Positions 25,801 to 34,800 of a stretch of 64,000 nucleotides of DNA are shown piece by piece (position 1 is the first letter of the stretch; each line of letters starts with the position of its first letter). This stretch comes from Lethocerus indicus. Its lineage: Eukaryota > Arthropoda > Insecta > Hemiptera > Belostomatidae. The stretch lies in contig JACDQD010000007.1 of assembly GCA_019843655.1 (NCBI GenBank), positions 24,570,365 through 24,634,364 on the forward strand. Reading direction: 5' to 3'. Under the pieces are notes generated by a model. The model did not search any database and was not told where the DNA came from. It saw only the letters and a list, made by a program, of their open reading frames with translations. The translations under genes and the position numbers were made by a program.

Positions 25801-28800
25801 ATATGTTATCATAGTTAAATTCATTTTTTATTTTGAAACAGGATTATTTCTGCTCATTGTGGTTTATTATAATACTTTTATACAAATTTGTTATGCTGTG
25901 AATAGTAAGGATAATCGGTAGACAAGTGTCTGAACTTTAAACATGGGTTTAATAAATCAGTCTTATATTGACAACTTTAAAAATACAAATTGATAATACC
26001 TCTTACTCTATTTAATTAATTTGTTAATGTTTCTTAATTTGTTTTTAGGGTAAGCCAATTATGGCACGAATTAAGGCAAAGCCTATGAATAGGCTACCAA
26101 TGCCACCTGTGGCACCAGGCATGGGCGGCATGAAGAATGGTTACCGAACTCCCCCAGCTTCAGCTTCTTCAGCTGCTGTATTTGATCCTTCAAGCGCCTT
26201 TCAACAAGGGCAACAAAGATATTTATATACAAATGGAACTTCTTTGCCCCACAATGTTAATTATACTAATCAGGTTCAAATATATGTAAGTACGAATGAA
26301 ACTTATTATTTTCCCAATTAAAATGTACAAGTACTTCTATTACATGTTATTTAATGTCACTTCAATAAATGTGGATGTTTTGCATTTGAGGTCTAAACTT
26401 ACACTTATATTACACATTGTTTGGTCAATAATTAATTGGTAATTTTGTGAAGTATTATTTAAATACAACACATGTATGGAAGTGAAAGTAAAAAAATGAA
26501 TATCCAATAGTTTTATCACGTAAATTAAGTACCTTGAAATAAATATATTTTTCTGACCTATTTCCTTATATCCATTCCAGAACATGGTTTTTAATTTCTT
26601 ATTTTTTCCAGACTTTTCAACATCAGCCTTTTTATCCTCCCAGTATGTTACCCCACTGGGGAGCAACTACTCCGGCCTACTTCGATATCGGTAGCGTCTT
26701 CTCAGTCAACGGATTGGCACCTCAAGGACCATTTGGAAAAGCTCATAATACTAGATTTATGCCTAGAAATAGGTAAGATAACGGTTTCATATCAGTCCAA
26801 TAGTCTTTAACATTATCAGTTTACACAATTTATTCTCATCTTTCAACCAAAATTATACCTCATTGCTTTGAGAAAATTATGATTTTATCACCGAAGTAGA
26901 ATTAAGAAGTGAGTGTTGTTCAGCTTTAATTGATTTTAATTTAATATACGAAGCGGAAAATTCGATACCCGTATTAAAATCCTTTTAAAGGCATACTGTA
27001 AAAGCTTAAACACTAATTTTTATTTGACTTGGCACTTACTCTCGGATCATGTGAGGTTTTAAAAATAGATTCTTAATGTGGGTATCCTGTTCCACCTGAA
27101 AAAGTTTGAATTCCTTGTGGAATCTCCAATTTTTTTTTTATAAATTTCATTCTTGAATTTGTATGAGGAATGCAATATTTGAAAAAATTATTTATTTTTC
27201 ATATTATTAATTATTTCCTGTTTGGTGACCTTTAGTTGACCTGTGAATATTATTATTTGTTTATATTGAATACAATATCAGTACAAATTAATTTTTCATT
27301 GCAAAGATATATTTTTGGTGGAATATTCTACTTTTGAACGTATTTTGATGTGAAATTATTTTTCTAATCTCTTAATAATTTTGCATAGTATTTTTTGTCA
27401 GTGAGAGATGAGTTTATCATGAACACATTCAGTAATTTTATTATTGGTACATTTCATTAGTATAGAAATTAGTCTCTTAATGTTATGGTTCTACTTCTGT
27501 GTGATCTGTAAAATTTTGATTATTAATATTTGATTTATTTATTTAATTTGTTCATTTCTTCGAGAGTTATTTTACTCTATTCAATACTTACCATAACTTA
27601 TGAACACACTGATGAATGAAATTAAATATAGTAATGACTATGGAAATGTACCAATTTAAACTACAAGTTTGAAAATAACAATATTTCTTGCAAATATATG
27701 CATTTATTTCAATAATGAGTCATATACAATAAATTAGATAGGAATGACTTTTAGGAATTCAAACTTTTAGATTTCATTAAAACAACAAATTACAGTTTTT
27801 TATTTTGAATTTTCCTTTTATGGCATGATTCAAAATAGCAAATATTAGTGTTGAGAGGTTTTTTTTTAATGAAGTATTTTGACCATGCAGGCACTTTAAA
27901 AAGCATTTTTAAATTGAAATTAATGTTTATGATTAATTGGCCTTCGTTGAAATAAAACTATTTATTAATAACCCCTCAGTAAAAATGAATATCCAGCTGC
28001 ATATTGAGTTCAGCATACAATCAACTAAAAAAAATATCTCTTAACATTAATGCACATTATTAGTAATCTTTCATATTTGTACGATTGATTAGTTACATTC
28101 AATTTTTGTATTAAATGTATAATTTATGATTCAACAAATTAAATATAGTACAATTTATAGGACAAAAAATTCTTATAGGAATAAGAGAAGTAGTGGTTTG
28201 GAACAGAGGACATCCCTTTCGGACAGCGGGCTGTTAAGAGGTTCGCACAGTGCCCACTCGATTACTCCGAAATCTGGAATCGGCGGGAGTGGCGGCGGTG
28301 GAAGCGGCGGCGGCGGCGTCAAAATTGATGCCGCCTGCACCAACACGTCGGCTTCTTCCTCTGTCACGACCAAACAGCACTATTACAGCAGAGAGGTTAC
28401 ACAGACTGAAACGAATAACGAATGCCCTTTGCCCCCGCCGGTCGTCAGGTCGCACGACGCTGAAGATCCCTACAGAGTCTCCCAGCCTCCTTCTAAAGAA
28501 TCCTTACCGCCCAGGTAATGGCTTTTGTTTTTTTGGATTCATCCGATCGGATGTACACCTGCATGTTTGGTTCTAGCCGGCCCGTGAAACCCGGTGATAT
28601 GAAACCTCACCCTGTTGAAGGGAGCATTATTGTTATAATGAATTTCAAACTTTTGGTCCCGAGACCCTTAAGAGGAAATTGCCATGTGATTTCCCCACTA
28701 GTCTGTAAGGGCAAGAGCATGAGTACCAACCATCAATGGATGGATTCTCCATCAAAAGTAAATTTGTGTTAATTAATTGCACTGTCACTAATTATAATTT

Positions 28801-31800
28801 AAGTTGCTATAATGGGTTTTGCTAAAGTGACATAATTTTTTAAGTATAAAATGAATGTAATTAATAATGAGAATATGATAAAATCTTATACACAAAAGAA
28901 ATTTGGGGAGTGGGGTTATTAATAGATAACCAAATATAGAACTAAAAATATTTTTCTGTTTTGAAAAGTATTAACACATATTGAGTCCATTTATTTCACG
29001 AATGATATTATTTTGTTTTCATTTCAATAATTAAGAGCACAGTGGTATTCATATTGAATATTGGTAACAGAATCATCATGAATACAAATATATAATGTGT
29101 ATAATTTTAAAGTAGTTACATTAATATTGGTAATAGCAGTCATATTTGATATAAACATTTCTGGTCTGGTGATAATATGGCTCAAAATGTTAAGGTCACT
29201 GCAGACAGTCCATTCCACCATAGGTCTTCTTCAGTTCCTACCATATTTTTGAAATGTATTTTTTCTATTGCTCAAAAATTAGTATGGGGAAAGGAAGAAG
29301 CCTTTCTATTGTAAGGCTGAATGCAATTGTGTAATTAGTTGTTTATTTTATACAGTAAGGAAAATTTGTTTCAAAGTACTTGGGAAAATAGTGAAATATA
29401 ATTTTCTTTCCAACCTAATATTTAGTGTTTATATTAGGAGCATGAGTTTTATTATACTTAAGGAATCTTGATCGGATGCTTTATACAAAAAAAGCATTAT
29501 GAATGAACTGTTTTCTGACTGGCAACTAATACAGCTATTAACATTTCTGTTGGGTTTTTGGATGGGACCAAATTTATAGCTTGTCTCATGAGGGAAAGTT
29601 GAGAGACTCTTTGACTCGGTACAATAAATATAACAAGAATCGGGTTGGTGTTCAATTTACCCCAGATAAAAAACATCAATGACCAGACTTTGTGTGGGTG
29701 AAAATGAATTATTGTTATCACAAGGATAAGGTTGACTACACGGCAATGTATCCAGGAGCGGTGTCTTCTGAAGAGGCGGTATCATTATTATTCGAACGCG
29801 GCAGGTATTATAGGTAAGCAGTTTTCAGATACAGGCGTAGGAGGAAAGAGGATGAAGTGCAGAGCCGTAGCGGAGGCAGCCCTGGCCCCCAGTTCGATCT
29901 GGAGGCCGACGCTTTTCCCCCTCTCCCCGGCCTAGAGCCCCAGCTCCAGCAGCAGCAGCAGCAGGTACAGCTGCCGCAGCAGCAGCAGCAGCAGCCCCAG
30001 CAGCAGGCGGTGCCTCCAATCGGCCCACAGCCTCATCCGGTTTCTGCACCTCCTGTCGCACCTCCGACGACGCCCAAACCTCCTCCTCCACCTGTCGAAC
30101 CTCTGATTTCCGAACAGGCTCCTCCTCAGTCGGCACAGTGGGTAGAAAACAGGTTAGAGAATGAACTCTATTTTCAGATAATATATCTGGTTATTTTGTC
30201 TTCCACCACAGATAATATTAATACAAAGAAAGTTAATTTTTTTTTAATTATAAAGCCTGTGCTCCAATAATGAATTAAAGAGTGGCACAATGTCTGCTAA
30301 TTTAGAACATCTTCAAATTTGACCCCATTCATCTAAGTAGCATGAAATGATGAAGTAAATTCATTTTACTACTTAACACATTGTGAACTTGTGAAAAAAA
30401 GTTTCAGGCATGAACTACATTAAATTGACACACAAAAAACTGTTAATTGAATTAATATTTCCAACAATTCCTAACTATTTGAGACATATTATTGATTATA
30501 AAAATATACAATATTCTTGATCAAGGAAACTCACAAAATTGATTATTATTGCTTTTAGTGAATTGCTTGGTTTATTGGATTAGAAAATAACTGAATTTCA
30601 TCAAACTTGTATCTTCATTCTCAGTAAAGACTGATAAGATTAAACTCATAATTTTGTTCTTTATTTTCTCTTTATTTCTGTTTGCATTCTAAATATATTT
30701 TTCCCTTACCCCTTTTGAGGTCTGAAAAAGTTTTGATATCCCTGATTTAAATTAATCTGCAGATCTTTGTTTTTTACAGGTTTGTTATAATCTTGATTTC
30801 TGATGAGAAATAAGTAATATTAATTTTATTTGGTTTAATTCACCTTCAACTCTGCTCTAGAGCATAGGATTATGATATGGAAGCATAACAGAAGATCATT
30901 AAAGCAGTGTGTTTCCTGTCAAAATACAACAGATGTTATCATAAATTTTAGTGAAAGTTTATTGTTTGTTTCAGTATTATTCCTCTTTCAAGTTCTTGTT
31001 TTTATTATTCTTACTCCAAGTTATGAATTTGAAGGATCTGCGTGATAAGAAAAATGCATTAATTAATTTAAATCAGTTCTTACTTGCATAAAATTTAAAC
31101 ATTTTGTCATGACATACTTCTGTTCTGTAGCATGCTTCTTATTCACTGAGAAATACAATTATTAATCTAGATTAAAGAAATGTTGATGAGGGTTAATGAT
31201 TGATTTCTTATTAGATTTATTTGATGAAAATTACATTCATAAGATGGGCTAGTGATGTTTCAAATAGTTCAAAACATCCTTGTTCCACGTTCATTGATAT
31301 TTAGGCTTTGGATATTTCTAATTGTTTACCAGTGATGATAGGTCCAGATTTCTTGTTACGGCTGATAAAGTAAACACAGGCAAAATAAAAAAACCTTAAT
31401 ATGCATACACTACACAACCGAGTATATCTCCATCTTTCAGTGGGCGTCCTTTCTTGAAAATTAAAATTTTATTTTCAATCACACTTCATTCTTGTACTTC
31501 TTTCAATTCAAAAATTAACAGATAAATCGTTCTTGAAAAGCAGGAAGACTCTTGGACAGATACCAGTTCAACGCCTACTGCCTCTACATGAATGGTTTTC
31601 TAATTCCGGTCATGGAAAGCTTCGCTTCCTCAAAATTCTACAAATTGTTTTTCTGTTGCAGTGTCTAATGAATAGATGGGAAAATTAAATTAACTTTCAT
31701 TGTACATATTCTTCAAAACAACTGGGAACTCCGGGGGTTTGGGTGTTTCAGCTCTATCAGCGGTTCACTATTCCTATTGCAATTTTGAAATGGGTAGCTC

Positions 31801-34800
31801 CCTTTGAAACTACTAGTTTGTTGAATTTTTATTGTTGCCCTGTTCTTTCATCTGGAATTACGATGTTGTTGCCTTAGATTGTCGGATGTAGTGAAAGGAA
31901 CAGCTAAGATGAAGAGCGGCGGGCCTTTGATGAAAGATAAGGATAAGGAGGCGGTGGTATTTGTCGGTGGGAATAGCGGTGTGGTCGGTGTCCACCAAAA
32001 CCAACACCACCACCACCACCATACCCACCCTCATCCGCACCCACTGACACCCTCCTCTCTCCCCACGCCACCAAACACTCCCGACAAGTAAGCTATGTAA
32101 ACTGCATGCAGCGCTCAGCGTGTCTTCTCCATTCGTTTGTCCCAGTTCCATCCTCCGGAGTAAAGAACGCGTTCGGAACAATCAAAAAAAGGACTGAATG
32201 CTTTAATCAAATCTCTTACTCCGTAAATCAACTCGTTCGCTACCAACCGTCACATATATGTGACACAGCTTTTTTTACCACAGTCCAACGTCACACATGT
32301 GTGACAGATATTTTTGCACAATTTTCAAAGGTATGTTTGAACATATTGAACAAAATTGTTAAGTTCTAAAACTGTCTAATTTGCAAACTGTGCCTAATAA
32401 AGCAAAATTATTAAAATTGTTATGTAAGTAGCTAGAAATAAGTGAGCTATAAAAATTATTATTACATTTAATATTTTTTAGCAGAAACATATCTCTCAAC
32501 AAAATGTTGAATTTTCGTAAATAAAAAGCGTGGGCTACAGCATTTAGTTTTTATCTATAGCCCAGCGTCACATATTTGTGTCAGTTTAAAAGAATATTTA
32601 TTTTACTTTTTTAGACTGTTCAAAATACATATACGTAAAATCTATTCCAATTGATTTCATATAATCGCAAAAAAAATCTTGGGCTATGGTGGATGTTTTC
32701 TCACGAAGACCCTGGTAGCGAACTGGTTAAGCATACTGAGAGCACACACCCCCAGAAAAAGTAATTCATAACTAATAATAAACCATAGAATTTGATGCCA
32801 TGTAGAATAGATGCTCTGAGCTGGAGACCTGTGCTTCAGGTTAAAAAAGAATGAATCACAACCTTTCTGAAGGTATGCCTAACGTACGTATATTTTTCAT
32901 TTTTTCATGTATTTTTCTGTTTCATACGTCCAGAATGAGAAACAGCAATAACTTAATTTTTTTCCTGACCCTGACTTAACATATTGCACTAACCTTCAAA
33001 TGACTTTCAGTCGTTAACAATCATCCTCTGAACTGCCATGAAATCAGTGTGTGCAGTTTTTTTTTAAACACACACTCATATAAATATATTATTAAAACGC
33101 CGCTTGGATAATGAAAATTTCTTCTCACATCAAGTAATTTTTAGTTCTCAGTTAATTTTTCATGGAGTGATAAATTTGTAATGTATTCAGTTCTTTACTA
33201 ATGTCCGACGCATACATAATTTTTGTCATTTATTTGTTAAGCTCACAAATGACTGCTGAGCAAAACATATTAACGCTTTTTTACACGATTGTCTTGTTTA
33301 TTGGATTAACTGTAGTTGTTTCTTTTTTGCTGAGGGGTGTGATTTAATATTGTTCAGTTATTCCACTTCTTTGCTGGGAACGTGTTGTGCAGCCTTTATT
33401 GAATTGTTTCCCTTGTCCATAAGTTCAGGTAACAAAGATTGTCTTGTGGTGTGCGTGTGCAGTAATAATTTTATTTAAAATGTGTGTAATTGTGAATTTT
33501 GATTCTGTTTGACAAAGCTTAATCAGTTTTCTTTCAATAGTTACTTCTAATGTTGGACTGTTCATCAGTCAGAAATTTCTGAATTTTAAGTGTACAATCT
33601 CTTCAACACCTGTTCAATCTAATTATCTTATTTATTTAATATGTATATTGTTAGTTAATAAGAGTTGTGACCATTTAACATTTTTTGAATCAACACACCC
33701 CACTACACTGCTTTCATCATTGGTTCCAAAATTCACATCTCCATTCTTTATGTTTTGAGGTAACAGATTGGAATCAAAATTGGGCCTATTTTTGTATGTA
33801 TAATTTTTTTGTTTAATAGTTGCATGTGATTTTTGGTGAAGGAGTTGACAGTGTGTTCTTAACTTTGTTTTTGTAGGGCTTTTAGTAACAAAAAAAATTG
33901 GGACATCTGATATTAATTCTTCTGGTAACTTGAATGTTTAGTGTAACTGTATTGTACTGATAATCATGATAATTGTTTATTGTAAATTTTCAATGCTTTC
34001 TCAATTTCAGTTTATCATCTACATTGTGTGTTGTATAATTTAAGCTATTCTATTGTGCTTATTTAAGACATCTGTTAAATGAGTCCTTTACAAATAATCG
34101 TAAATATTTATGAGGAAGTCCACGATGGTTCAAAATATCATCACCCCTATTATTCTTAGTCTCCCCTCACTTTTTGAACCTGAACTAGACCCAGTTACAT
34201 ATTTCTGCTACCAGAAAGTAGCAGTCTCCTAGTCACTTGATTAAAAGCAAGTCAAGCGTGAAGTATTCAAGTATTACATAAAATGTGGAATACATTTTAA
34301 TGATACTCCTGATAAGATGCTTATTGGCAAGCGCACTATAATACTACTGACCATGAAATGAAACATAAACCAGTTTAGTATAGGGTCCAACAAGTGAGAG
34401 GAGACAGGGAATAACACGTGTATTTCTGTCGCAAATTATTATTATATTATTATCTAGTTACAAATTAATTTATACCTCATAAAACATACTAAATGTTTGA
34501 AGTAAACAATATTAAAATAAAAATTTCTTCTGAGTAAGGAGATTCATTTTATACTTGACATGCTCTAAAAAATATTGCAGAAACTCATTTATTTAACAGT
34601 TGCGCATTTTTCTTTGTGGTTTAGGACAGTTCCTGGGGCTGTGAACAACAAAAGTTGCATGCCTGAAAAATTGACTAAGACTGATGAAAATGGTTCGTTG
34701 GTGAACGGGAGCGGCGGCGGGGGCGACGCCGTTGTTGGCAGCAGCAGTCGCGGGAATGAAATCGTAAGCGAAATTGCGATAGCTGAACCCAAACAGCAAG

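Noticed and set aside
28577..28704. Possible exon between CTAG and GTAAGG ([16 protein letters not shown])
   Set aside because: Its length breaks the phase to any following Larp4B exon, and it has no LARP4 similarity.
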